In this document: piece after piece, positions 21,891-28,315 of the stretch
How the letters are laid out: each line of letters starts with the position of its first letter
Numbering within the stretch: the stretch's first letter is position 1
Source of the DNA: a virus
Direction: 5' to 3' (one strand)
DNA length: 30,151 nucleotides
Virus record (IMG/VR): IMGVR_UViG_3300025030_000336
Location: 1 to 30,151 of that record
Notes under the pieces: model-generated
Database searches by the model: none
What the model saw: the letters and a program-made list of their open reading frames with translations, nothing else
Told to the model about the DNA's origin: nothing
Program-made: the position numbers and the translations under genes

Positions 21891-23129
21891 ATGGATAAAG
21901 ATTACACGCTCGCGCTGCATACATCCGTGCTGGCAAACAACGTACCGACCACCCACCCGATCACCGACATGGCCGGTGGATGGCATCGGAGTATAAGGTT
22001 CCAGGGCGGCTTCTGGATGGGCGGTTTCACCGTTCAGGACGAGCTGGACGTGCTGCATGATCTTTTCTATGTCCATTTGGGGAGCGAGATCATCGAGCGC
22101 AGCGGGGGCGACCGCACCTGGGAGGGGATGATCTATGATATGACTCTGAACGATGACCCGGATGCGCCGGAACTGATGGTAAAAGCCGCCGGGTATGCCC
22201 ACACCCTGAACTGGCGCCACGCCACGGCGGACGATACCACCGACGACGCGGACGATTGGATCGGCTCTATCCTGACAACCGATTGCCCCTTTGTGGTCAC
22301 GCAGACCCTATCCCCTAATACCTTGCAGGTCAGGCGTTCTAGCAAACTCCCCACCCGCTGCTTCGATGAGATCATGCGGGTGGTCTCGATGGGCGATGCG
22401 GCGAATAATATTTGGCGCTTCTACCTGACCCAGAACAGGCGGGCGGTCTACGAACAGGTCAACACCGGATCGCCGGAATACTTCGCCCGCGGGGGCGTGA
22501 TCCGTAAACGATCACTGGATACCTTCTGGAACCACATCGCCGGGAAGTACGTTGACGAAGCGGACGCGGTGCAGACCCTTGCCGCGGCGAGCCAGGCGGA
22601 CAGTATTGGGCGCTACGGCAGGCGGGAGTACCGACTTCTGGAGAACAACGTGCCGCAGACGGCGATGGAAGCTTTACGGGATTTGTATTTGAGTGAGAAC
22701 GCCTGGCCGTGGGGTAGGCCGGTCGGGATGGCGCCGGGAGCGCCGCTCTACAACCGGGCGGGTGACGACGTGACCGACAATCCCTGGCGGGTGACGCCGG
22801 GTATCTGCCGGGACATGGCCTACCCCGCGGGTGGGCAGGAAGCCGGGAGCGCGCTTGCCGACCAGCGCGATTTCGTGATCGACGAAGTAGAAGCAGGCTG
22901 GGACGAGAACGCCGGGCAGTCCTACTTACGGGTCAAGACGGACCTGTTTGAAGAAGCCGATGCACTCGGCAACTATTACCAGATGAAGTACTCGGGGATG
23001 GACGGTGCGTCGGGAGCTGGCGGACACGTGGACTCCTGGCGCGGCTTCAAGCCGGGATCGAAGGGCTGGGGCAAGCTGACGCCTGACGAGCGCAGACAAA
23101 CGAAGTGGGGGAGGGAACATTTGAAATGA
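21891..23129 (+). CDS. Tail-tip / baseplate hub protein (gp37-like)
   Basis: 412 residues after the distal-tail gene. It begins YTLALHTSVLANNVPTTHPI with WHRSIRFQGGFWMGGFTVQDE, then a VHLGSEIIERSGGDRTWEGMIYDMTL unit, the hub-type split-barrel pattern of tail proteins that close the tube end. The C-terminal third is rich in Gly and charged residues (GGHVDSWRGFKPGSKGWGKL). It most likely forms the Tal/hub. Its stop overlaps the next start (ATGATGA). Confidence 0.6.
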   Translation: MDKDYTLALHTSVLANNVPTTHPITDMAGGWHRSIRFQGGFWMGGFTVQDELDVLHDLFYVHLGSEIIERSGGDRTWEGMIYDMTLNDDPDAPELMVKAAGYAHTLNWRHATADDTTDDADDWIGSILTTDCPFVVTQTLSPNTLQVRRSSKLPTRCFDEIMRVVSMGDAANNIWRFYLTQNRRAVYEQVNTGSPEYFARGGVIRKRSLDTFWNHIAGKYVDEADAVQTLAAASQADSIGRYGRREYRLLENNVPQTAMEALRDLYLSENAWPWGRPVGMAPGAPLYNRAGDDVTDNPWRVTPGICRDMAYPAGGQEAGSALADQRDFVIDEVEAGWDENAGQSYLRVKTDLFEEADALGNYYQMKYSGMDGASGAGGHVDSWRGFKPGSKGWGKLTPDERRQTKWGREHLK

Positions 23130-23677
23130 TGAACCGGCGGCGGCTGGGGAGCAAGGACATCTACCTGGACGCGAACAGCCTGCGGGTGCTGTGGAAGGGA
23201 GATGTGGGCGGCGGGAACAATTACCCGAAGTTTATAACGCCGTTCTCGGGATACAGAGATGGAAGTCCTGTGGCCTTGTATTTTTGGGGAGCATTCCTGG
23301 CCGACAATGAATATGACGAGGCGTTTGGCGGGTTTATTTCACCGGTGGCTGCAACAATTACACTTACCCCGGTTGTACTTTTTACGTCCGACGGTTCGGC
23401 CCACGATATTTATTGTCAGACTGGATGGGACTTCGGTGGATGCGGAGATGCATTGCTTTCCAATACACCAGGGGCAGGATTGGGTGGCTTCGATGCAATT
23501 GAATTGCCAGCCGGGACAAACAATTACGAATATCTCATTTGCCTATCACAGACTGTATCGTTTGCGGTAGATGCCAATGATTTTGTCCAGGCATATTTTG
23601 CACGCGATGCCACAGATGTAGCCGATACACTTGGTGCCAGTTGTTATTTATTCGGCTGGAAAGTTGCCTATAGTTAG
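23126..23677 (+). CDS. Tail-tip or receptor-binding-type protein
   Basis: 183 residues from ATG 23126 (ATG 23129 is equally possible), overlapping the hub stop. The first 35 residues (RRRLGSKDIYLDANSLRVLWKG) look like a virion-anchoring segment. The rest is aromatic and Gly/Asn/Thr-rich with jelly-roll-like strands (PVALYFWGAFLADNE, ATITLTPVVLFTSDGSAHDIY). The 3' two-thirds, from about 23230, is clearly more AT-rich than the preceding tail genes, which suggests an exchanged host-range module. The unknown family is placed here by position. Confidence 0.55.
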   Translation: MMNRRRLGSKDIYLDANSLRVLWKGDVGGGNNYPKFITPFSGYRDGSPVALYFWGAFLADNEYDEAFGGFISPVAATITLTPVVLFTSDGSAHDIYCQTGWDFGGCGDALLSNTPGAGLGGFDAIELPAGTNNYEYLICLSQTVSFAVDANDFVQAYFARDATDVADTLGASCYLFGWKVAYS

Positions 23678-23876
23678 GTTCACTGCCCTGTTCTTGGCTG
23701 CCATGACCTTCTCTTTCCTACTCGGCTACTACTCGTCACAGCTACACCCGGATCTGTGGCGGGCACTCACGACGACCCTGATGTTTAGCTGCATGTGGTG
23801 GGGGACGCACTTTTCGACCGTGTGGCTAGGGCAGCTCATGGAAAGATACCGCGATAGAGTACCGCGGATTAGGTAG
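23664..23876 (+). CDS. Small two-helix membrane protein, holin-like
   Basis: From TTG 23664 the product has 70 residues; the frame is open from TTG 23631, and an ATG at 23703 would give a shorter form. It has two hydrophobic segments (TALFLAAMTFSFLLGYY and TTTLMFSCMWWGTHFSTVWLG) separated by a short polar loop, and a basic end (ERYRDRVPRIR). This is the shape of small class II holins, and the position at the end of the tail genes fits. A start overlapping the tail-tip gene is likely but the exact codon is uncertain. Confidence 0.55.
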   Translation: MPIVRFTALFLAAMTFSFLLGYYSSQLHPDLWRALTTTLMFSCMWWGTHFSTVWLGQLMERYRDRVPRIR

Positions 23877-23884
23877 ATAACACA

Positions 23885-23918
23885 ACTCCCGGCCTGCCTT
23901 CGACGCGTGACCGGGAGT
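23885..23918 (+). terminator. Hairpin at the end of the late operon
   Basis: ACTCCCGG (23885-23892) pairs with CCGGGAGT (23911-23918) over an 18-base loop, 8 bases after the last late gene. There is no T-tract, so it may be a 3'-end stabiliser or Rho-dependent site rather than a strong intrinsic terminator. Confidence 0.4.
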
Positions 23919-24041
23919 CGAGCAAATGGACATCGCAGCCACCGGGCGGGCGTTGCACCCATTGGCCGCGGGATCCTTCGCAAGCTCAGGACGAGCCGGC
24001 CCGGCCGCCCCGCGGCCTCGCCTTTCACGGGCGGCAGCCGC

Positions 24042-24083
24042 TTGCTTTGTGTGTATTATACACTATATCGTATTTTTGCGATA
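24042..24083 (+). promoter_or_regulatory. Promoter with overlapping operator palindromes
   Basis: TTGCTT (24042-24047) and TATATC (24064-24069) are 16 bases apart in an AT-rich patch between the convergent operons. GTGTA-TTA-TACAC (24051-24063) fills the spacer and TATCG-N8-CGATA (24066-24083) follows, both resembling dimeric repressor sites. A plus-strand transcript would run into the structured element at 24106..24180; no plus-strand gene follows, so an untranslated RNA is possible. Confidence 0.35.
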
Positions 24084-24105
24084 GGGGTTGTATAGACAAA
24101 TAGAC

Positions 24106-24180
24106 GCCGCCAGGGTGCGCCGCTGAGGGGGGCAGCGGGTGTCAGCCTGGCGGCTATAGGTGTGACGGTGAGTAACCGTC
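24106..24180 (+). ncRNA. Candidate structured RNA or bidirectional terminator
   Basis: GCCGCCAGG (24106-24114) pairs with CCTGGCGGC (24146-24154) and encloses CCGCT (24120-24124) / AGCGG (24134-24138). A second hairpin GACGGT-GAGTA-ACCGTC (24164-24180) follows. It lies in the gene-free gap 23877..24209 between convergent operons, just downstream of a plausible plus-strand promoter. No protein frame is credible. Strand and function are inferred; termination of either operon is the simpler reading. Confidence 0.35.
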
Positions 24181-24209
24181 AATCCATTATCGCGCCGAAT
24201 GGGGGAATG

Positions 24210-24647
24210 TCAAGCGGGTTCCAGTAAGGCAAGGAGACTTGCCTTACAAATCGCGAGCGGTGCGGTGTCAGCAGTTACCCCTTGCATTGGCATACCGGGC
24301 GATGAAAAAATAACTCGATACTGCATATCGCCTGCGGTTATGTATTCGCTGCCGCATTTGCCAACGTCGCGGTATATATTCCAGTTGTACTCAAATTTTT
24401 CCACCACCTGCCACGCTGCAGCAATGTCTGTGCTGTAAGGTTTAGTACATTTCATGGTATCGCCCTCGGAAGCGCCGCATCGCGGGCAGTTGAAACCGTC
24501 CCAGCCGTCTTTTCCATCTTCGGTTGTCCCTTCGTTCCAGAAGAAACCAGGATGATCAAAGTCAGTTTGTCCCATCACGTACTCAGCCACAAGTGCGTTC
24601 ATCTCTGGGCCGGCTTTCATGTTCAAGATTTCGTCTCTTGTCACCAT
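24210..24647 (-). CDS. Phage ABA-sandwich-like domain protein
   Basis: 145 residues from ATG 24647, eight bases after AAAGGAGAG; longer in-frame starts lack this site. The N-terminus MVTRDEILNMKAGPEMNALV is the usual opening of phage ABA-sandwich (BC1872-like) proteins. The C-terminal half has YSTDIAAAWQVVEKFEYNWN and TAPLAICKASLLAL, the family's two marks. Between them is a CPRCG-type cysteine pair (NCPRCGASEGDTMKC), so a zinc ribbon is inserted. Function of the family is unknown. It is the last gene of the minus-strand operon and is preceded by the 24774..24847 repeats. Confidence 0.65.
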   Translation of the reverse strand: MVTRDEILNMKAGPEMNALVAEYVMGQTDFDHPGFFWNEGTTEDGKDGWDGFNCPRCGASEGDTMKCTKPYSTDIAAAWQVVEKFEYNWNIYRDVGKCGSEYITAGDMQYRVIFSSPGMPMQGVTADTAPLAICKASLLALLEPA

Positions 24648-24773
24648 CTCTGCTCTCCTTTCTTCCGGCGCGGCTTGCACTCCGGGTCGTGGTTTTGTGC
24701 CTGAAATATCCGCAAGATAGCCGGATACGTTGAAAATGCCTTGCAATTAACCTGAGCCATCCTAGCGGCAGTA

Positions 24774-24847
24774 AAGGGTGTCCTTATAACGGTGTCCTTG
24801 AGCGATTTTACCATTTTTATCAAGGGTGTCCTTATAACGGTGTCCTT
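24774..24847. repeat. Two 26-bp iterons next to the par genes (candidate centromere)
   Basis: The same 26-base unit occurs at 24774-24799 and 24822-24847, 48 bases apart. Each unit contains two direct copies of GGTGTCCTT 14 bases apart (24777-24785, 24791-24799; 24825-24833, 24839-24847). They lie just after the stop of the ribbon-helix-helix gene. Regular direct half-sites beside parA and an RHH gene are typical of type Ib centromeres or operators. Replication iterons are an alternative, but no initiator gene is visible. Confidence 0.65.
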
Positions 24848-24854
24848 TGAATGA

Positions 24855-25175
24855 CTAACTTTCGTCTTTGCTCGAAATCCGCAGGTTAAATTTTTTCTTG
24901 GGGCTTTCAGAGTGAACCTTGTACTCATTGAGATCCATCTCTCCCGCCTCGACCAACTTCAGGCCCCGCCAGATAAGCAGGGCGGCGACCTGCGACTCCG
25001 GGCAGTCGTGCTCTTCCGAAAGTTGCTTGACGGCCTCTGAAATATCCAGGGGAATATCATACATCTTGCGGTTGCGCTCCTGATAGTTTTGGTCCGTCTT
25101 TCCCTTCGGGCGAAGACTTTGCATCAGGTTGGCGACGTTCTTGTCAACTCGAGTCGTTCTCTTATCATCGTCCAT
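24855..25175 (-). CDS. Ribbon-helix-helix protein, likely ParA partner
   Basis: 106 residues from ATG 25175, seven bases after GGAG and overlapping the ParA stop by 11 bases. The N-terminal half is basic and probably disordered (DDDKRTTRVDKNVANLMQ). The middle shows an RHH-like core: strand KMYDIPLDISEAVKQLSEEH, then helix PESQVAALLIWRGLKLVEAG. Small RHH proteins encoded directly after ParA bind the centromere repeats and stimulate the ATPase in type Ib systems. The paired repeats at 24774..24847 are the probable binding site. It could also act as the operon's repressor. Confidence 0.65.
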   Translation of the reverse strand: MDDDKRTTRVDKNVANLMQSLRPKGKTDQNYQERNRKMYDIPLDISEAVKQLSEEHDCPESQVAALLIWRGLKLVEAGEMDLNEYKVHSESPKKKFNLRISSKDES

Positions 25176-25941
25176 TGAGAACTCCAATCAATTGATCTAC
25201 CACCTGAGCATATCCACCAGCACGTGTCTTTTTGTCCAGAGCGTAGCCGATGATCGCAGGACAGTTAGGCGCATATTCCCAGAGAGTCTTACCAAATGCG
25301 GGCGCTTCCCTGGCTTTGACATCTGCGGGGATTGGCGGCCACACGTGACCTTTGAACGCTTTGACCAGCTCTTCCAATTGCACCAAGGTCTCCTTCGTCA
25401 CCCGGTCAAAGAAAGTTGGCAGGATAGCGTATCCCTTAGACCGGCCTTCTCCCGACATGGCAATCTCTGCATAGCTTCTTAGGACTTCGTTCACCCCATC
25501 AATGGCCAGCGCATCCAGCCGGGTCGGGATGAGCAGGTACTCGGCAGCGACCAGGGCGGCAACATGCAGGATGTCCATTGACGGCGCGCTGTCCAGAATG
25601 ATAACCGGATAGGATGCGGATGACAATTTACTCTTCAGGATACGCTCAGAGAAATACGCCTGGTGCAAATAGCGCTTTGCGGCTTCGGTGGATTTGTCAC
25701 TCGGGAGAATGTCAAGCATCGGGCGGGCTTCGATGACAACCTTTTGAAGCGGCCTATCTTCTGCAATGAGTGAGTACAAGCCAGGGCTTTTTTCGATGCC
25801 TAGCGCCTGGGATACGTGCCCTTGTGGATCAAGGTCTACAACCAGAGTTGAGTAACCCTGCCTTGCCAGACCATGCCCGATGTTAATAGCGGAAGTCGTT
25901 TTCCCGACTCCCCCTTTTTGATTCATGACGGCTGTGATCAT
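25165..25941 (-). CDS. parA: ParA-family partition ATPase
   Basis: 258 residues. The deviant Walker A KGGVGKTT is at residues 9-16, then VVDLDPQGHVSQALG (motif A'), VIILDSAPSMDILHVAALVAA (Walker B) and LLIPTRLDALAIDGV. There is no N-terminal helix-turn-helix domain, so it is of the short, type Ib class. It forms ATP-dependent dimers on the nucleoid and moves centromere-bound DNA. ATG 25941 overlaps the upstream gene's stop (ATGA), and the RHH gene follows. In a phage this points to a low-copy extrachromosomal prophage. Confidence 0.9.
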   Translation of the reverse strand: MITAVMNQKGGVGKTTSAINIGHGLARQGYSTLVVDLDPQGHVSQALGIEKSPGLYSLIAEDRPLQKVVIEARPMLDILPSDKSTEAAKRYLHQAYFSERILKSKLSSASYPVIILDSAPSMDILHVAALVAAEYLLIPTRLDALAIDGVNEVLRSYAEIAMSGEGRSKGYAILPTFFDRVTKETLVQLEELVKAFKGHVWPPIPADVKAREAPAFGKTLWEYAPNCPAIIGYALDKKTRAGGYAQVVDQLIGVLNGR

Positions 25942-26534
25942 ATCGCAAGACCTCCATCCCGCTTAATTCTAATTAATTTATCCAGGGTTTCTCCATCAAG
26001 AGTTGTTATCCAATCTATGTGCTCTTTGTCCAGATCAAACCAATCCCCCTGTAATCTATAATCGCTGAACAAATGATGAAGATAAGTCTCTGCCTTGACG
26101 CAATCCCTACTTGGGATGTAATGGATTACTTTGATTTCAAGCGGATAATCCCTGAGAATTGATTTAAGCCTTTTTTCAACGTCCCTGGCACGGCCTATCT
26201 TGTGGCAACCATTAGATGCCCTAAGTAAATACACATAACCAGTGGCAGGCCCTTGTATTCGGCTCTCGGCGGCCTGTCTCCTTTGCTCTTTGGTTTTCTT
26301 ATTCTCTTCGTCAATTTTCTCGTCTGTGGCGTAACGATAGAATTGCTCTACCTCGCGTCTGATCGCCCCCCATTCCTCCCTTGAGACGATAAGCCCATTT
26401 CGCACAGGTAGCAGATTCCTTCCGTCTCGCGCAAATGAAATCGGTCCGGGTGCTGACTGGCATTTCTTACAAACACCGCGCTCATCTCTCTCGAGTTGAA
26501 ATTTTGCACAGATAATACACGGCTTTGCAGGCAT
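25938..26534 (-). CDS. T5orf172/MUG113 GIY-YIG-like protein with zinc ribbon
   Basis: 198 residues from ATG 26534. An N-terminal zinc ribbon (CIICAKFQLERDERGVCKKC) comes first. A charged helical linker (EENKKTKEQRRQAAESR) follows, then a MUG113/T5orf172 domain: GYVYLLRASNGCHKIGRARD, VEKRLKSILRDYPLEIKVIH and AETYLHHLFSDYRLQGDWFDL. That domain is a GIY-YIG relative, here with YVY and KIG. Such proteins are common in phages and plasmids and may bind or cut DNA, but activity is rarely shown. TGGAGGGTG upstream is the ribosome site and lies in a strong inverted-repeat leader. It is coupled to parA by ATGA. Confidence 0.75.
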   Translation of the reverse strand: MPAKPCIICAKFQLERDERGVCKKCQSAPGPISFARDGRNLLPVRNGLIVSREEWGAIRREVEQFYRYATDEKIDEENKKTKEQRRQAAESRIQGPATGYVYLLRASNGCHKIGRARDVEKRLKSILRDYPLEIKVIHYIPSRDCVKAETYLHHLFSDYRLQGDWFDLDKEHIDWITTLDGETLDKLIRIKRDGGLAI

Positions 26535-26541
26535 GACAAAA

Positions 26542-26688
26542 CACCCTCCACAAATAGGACGTTGCGCTGTCGTTGCTAAGGCGAGCAGCGGGAGAACCCC
26601 ATTCATGGAGGGTGCTTTACCCACTAGTATTCTATTGGTTGAGCTGACAGCGCTTATAAAAAAAGCACCCGCCACACTCGCCTTAGCA
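26542..26688 (-). promoter_or_regulatory. Complex leader with four interlocking inverted repeats
   Basis: Four perfect pairings lie upstream of the 26534 start: CACCCTCCA (26542-26550) with TGGAGGGTG (26606-26614); GCGCTGTC (26564-26571) with GACAGCGC (26646-26653); TGCTAAGGCGAG (26574-26585) with CTCGCCTTAGCA (26677-26688); and GGGTGCTTT (26610-26618) with AAAGCACCC (26662-26670). In the minus-strand RNA the first pairing covers the gene's Shine-Dalgarno sequence. It shares five bases with the last pairing, so the two exclude each other. This looks like a translational switch. Pairing partners cross, so pseudoknots are possible. An unbroken minus frame runs through (ATG 26693) but has no ribosome site. 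Confidence 0.6.
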
Positions 26689-26736
26689 GTCATAAGTATA
26701 CCACATTTCCCGCATCAGCGGCCTTCCTGTGCTGTG

Positions 26737-26880
26737 TCACCCTCCCAGCGCCTGCCGGATCATCCAGATTGCCCCGGCCAGGCTGCCGCCGATCAGCAGG
26801 ATACCGGCCACCCAAGGGGTGATGCGCTTCGACCAATACCAGCCCCATTCGAGCAGGTCTAGTTCAGCAGGATCGTTCAT
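26737..26880 (-). CDS. 47-residue membrane protein
   Basis: This short frame starts at ATG 26880, with AGGTGG about ten bases before, and stops at TGA 26737-26739. The product begins MNDPAELDLLEWGWYWSKRI and continues with one transmembrane helix WVAGILLIGGSLAGAIWMI, ending RQALGG. The acidic N-terminus and basic turn before the helix are coherent with a real protein. It begins four bases after the stop of the gene at 26884, so it belongs to the same operon. Small phage inner-membrane protein of unknown function. Confidence 0.6.
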   Translation of the reverse strand: MNDPAELDLLEWGWYWSKRITPWVAGILLIGGSLAGAIWMIRQALGG

Positions 26881-26883
26881 CGC

Positions 26884-27261
26884 TCACCACCTACTTTCCC
26901 GGGTCACTCGGCGCCGGACATGCGCGGATACATGCCGTTCTTCTTCGACTTCTTCCCGGTAGTAACCGCCATGGTTCGTCCGCGTCAGGCTGGTTGACTG
27001 ATCGGCATTCAACCGCGACTCTTGCGTCGGGTCGTAATTTCCGGTCACGAACCGTGTGACGTCCGCTTGCAGCTCGCCATAATTATCCGAGCCACGCCGC
27101 CCCGACTCGTCCCAATGCCTGGTAAATTCACCCCACATCCGGGCCGCTTCTGGCTGCGAGTTCGTCTCCAGCGCATCACGCAGGCACTCGATCGCCTGAC
27201 GGTAATGCCCGTCCTGGATTTCGCCAATGGATGGACCAACACCAAATAATCTCTTGAACAT
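26884..27261 (-). CDS. Hypothetical protein
   Basis: 125 residues from ATG 27261, chosen because AAGGGAG lies upstream and because the sequence before it is a structured leader. It opens MFKRLFGVGPSIGEIQDGHY and has a helix-turn-helix-like repeat unit RQAIECLRDALETNSQPEAARMW that resembles a single TPR. The C-terminal third is Arg/Glu-rich (YYREEVEEERHVSAHVRRRV), probably nucleic-acid binding or disordered. No family recognised. It overlaps nothing, and the 47-residue membrane gene follows after 3 bases. Confidence 0.55.
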   Translation of the reverse strand: MFKRLFGVGPSIGEIQDGHYRQAIECLRDALETNSQPEAARMWGEFTRHWDESGRRGSDNYGELQADVTRFVTGNYDPTQESRLNADQSTSLTRTNHGGYYREEVEEERHVSAHVRRRVTRESRW

Positions 27262-27352
27262 CTTCGGTTGCTCCCTTCGGGATATAATCCCATTGCGCCG
27301 GATTTCTCCGGTTGCTCTCTGCCTGGCGGAGGCGTCTACCCTCCGCCAGGCA
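27262..27352 (-). promoter_or_regulatory. Structured leader; plus-strand terminator hairpin within
   Basis: Read on the minus strand, a 13-bp perfect hairpin (arms 27320-27332 and 27340-27352) is followed by CCGGA-GAAA-TCCGG (27298-27311), GGGAT-TAT-ATCCC (27279-27291) and the start region of the 27261 gene. The 12-mer GAGCAACCGRAG occurs twice (27262-27273 and 27306-27317). On the plus strand the big hairpin is followed by ACTTTTATT, a good intrinsic terminator, and TATAAT (27283-27288) lies upstream, so a short antisense RNA is conceivable. Confidence 0.5.
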
Positions 27353-27370
27353 CTTTTATTACCAGTACTT

Positions 27371-27574
27371 TTAGCCCTGGCTGCCAATACTTTTGTCGAA
27401 GAACTCACCGCCTTCCTGCCAGCCTTTGCAGTCGTGTTTCGGCTGGCAGCCATTGTGCACGGGCCAACCGCAGCCGGGGCAGGTCTCGATGCAGGTCTTC
27501 CCGCAGACGGCGCAGCGCGGTGGGTCGGGCAGCAGGGAGCGGGCTTTTTTGGCATTCTTGTTTTTGTTAGACAT
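27371..27574 (-). CDS. Small zinc-finger protein
   Basis: 67 residues from ATG 27574, five bases after AAGGAG. A basic N-terminus (NKNKNAKKARS) leads into a cysteine-rich core: CAVCGKTCIETCPGCGWPVH and then CQPKHDC, eight Cys plus His, spaced like a double zinc ribbon or RING-type cross-brace. It ends with a short acidic/aromatic tail. It may bind nucleic acid or protein; the target is unknown. It lies nine bases after the membrane protein gene at 27584 and is co-transcribed with it. Confidence 0.6.
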   Translation of the reverse strand: MSNKNKNAKKARSLLPDPPRCAVCGKTCIETCPGCGWPVHNGCQPKHDCKGWQEGGEFFDKSIGSQG

Positions 27575-27583
27575 CACATCTCC

Positions 27584-28183
27584 TTACGTTTCGTCGGCAA
27601 GAGCCAGTTTGCGATATACAAGTCCCAGCGGTACGAGCCATCTGGCCGGCTTATTGCCAGATGCCCGCTGAGCAAACATGTTGTGTACCATCAGGTCGGT
27701 AAACCGCTGTATGTAGTCCCGTTCCAGTACGTCCGCCATCCCGTGTTGCGGGATGAAGTCGGGATACTCTTGCTCGCATCGTTCCAGATAGTCAGACACC
27801 CACGCGTAAGGAATGTCACCGCCGGGGGTCCATAAGTAAAACTTGACTTCGTTCCCTTGCATGCGACCTGTAACTTTCGACGGCCCAACCATTTCCATGT
27901 AAGCCAAATGCTGCGGGGTCATGTGCTGGACGATTGAAGCAAGACTCAGGAGCGGGCGATACCAGGCCTCCCGCATCCGACCTACGTTATCAGACAGCCG
28001 CCACAGCAGATAATCCCCACCCGTGACGAAGGCAAACAGGGCCAGGATCGTACCGGCGATTGCGAACAGAGTTGACCAGGGTTCATTAGGCTTCACCTTG
28101 AATGCAATCACGAAACAGATTGAGCTTATCAACGACAAAATAAGCGGTGTTCCAACTCCCGGCTCTCTCATAATTGCGTCCAT
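27584..28183 (-). CDS. Two-helix membrane protein, hypothetical
   Basis: 199 residues from ATG 28183. Two transmembrane helices fill the first third (PLILSLISSICFVIAFKV and TLFAIAGTILALFAFVTGG). A soluble part of about 130 residues follows with an HMTPQHLAYMEMVGPSKVTG unit and YAWVSDYLERCEQEYPDFIP. The soluble part has a winged-helix-like feel but no recognised motif. A second start, MREPG, is possible at 28171. It is downstream of a 38-residue frame whose stop overlaps this start, suggesting coupling. Function unknown. Confidence 0.55.
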   Translation of the reverse strand: MDAIMREPGVGTPLILSLISSICFVIAFKVKPNEPWSTLFAIAGTILALFAFVTGGDYLLWRLSDNVGRMREAWYRPLLSLASIVQHMTPQHLAYMEMVGPSKVTGRMQGNEVKFYLWTPGGDIPYAWVSDYLERCEQEYPDFIPQHGMADVLERDYIQRFTDLMVHNMFAQRASGNKPARWLVPLGLVYRKLALADET

Positions 28184-28284
28184 TTCGGTTGCGTGCGTAG
28201 CGGGTCACGCACGACAATTGCGAGTCGGGAGAAATACCTTCGGTGGGGAGGTGGTTGGTTCCATGCGTTTCGATTATCTTTCAT
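28168..28284 (-). CDS. 38-residue basic peptide, leader-like
   Basis: ATG 28284 stands four bases after a strong AAGGAG, the best ribosome site in this operon. The product starts MKDNRNAWNQPPPHRR and is basic throughout, with no transmembrane segment. The TGA overlaps the start of the membrane protein at 28183, so translation of this peptide could control that gene. Arms ACGCTCC (28285-28291) and GGAGCGT (28307-28313) can pair across the ribosome site. A real short gene or a coupling leader are both possible. Confidence 0.4.
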   Translation of the reverse strand: MKDNRNAWNQPPPHRRYFSRLAIVVRDPLRTQPKWTQL

Positions 28285-28315
28285 ACGCTCCTTCCTTTCC
28301 CCCTGGGGAGCGTCA

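Noticed and set aside
24042-24083. Phage attachment site core
   Set aside because: AT-rich palindromes are present, but no integrase gene lies nearby and no tRNA-like sequence is visible.
24199-24438. Plus-strand frame opposite the ABA-sandwich gene
   Set aside because: The minus frame has family motifs and a good ribosome site; the plus frame has neither.
24774-24847. CRISPR-like array
   Set aside because: Only two units, with inner half-sites, no further spacers and no cas genes; position beside parA fits a centromere.
24641-24928. Minus-strand frame reading through the 26-bp repeats
   Set aside because: It translates the repeat as a repeated peptide and overlaps the RHH gene's end; the DNA repeat explains it better.
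26542-26688. HDV-like or other self-cleaving ribozyme
   Set aside because: The order of pairings does not match the nested double pseudoknot of HDV-type ribozymes, and no known catalytic core was recognised.
26533-26862. Plus-strand frame of 109 residues across the inverted-repeat leader
   Set aside because: No ribosome site and no protein-like pattern; it runs opposite to the small membrane gene and leader.
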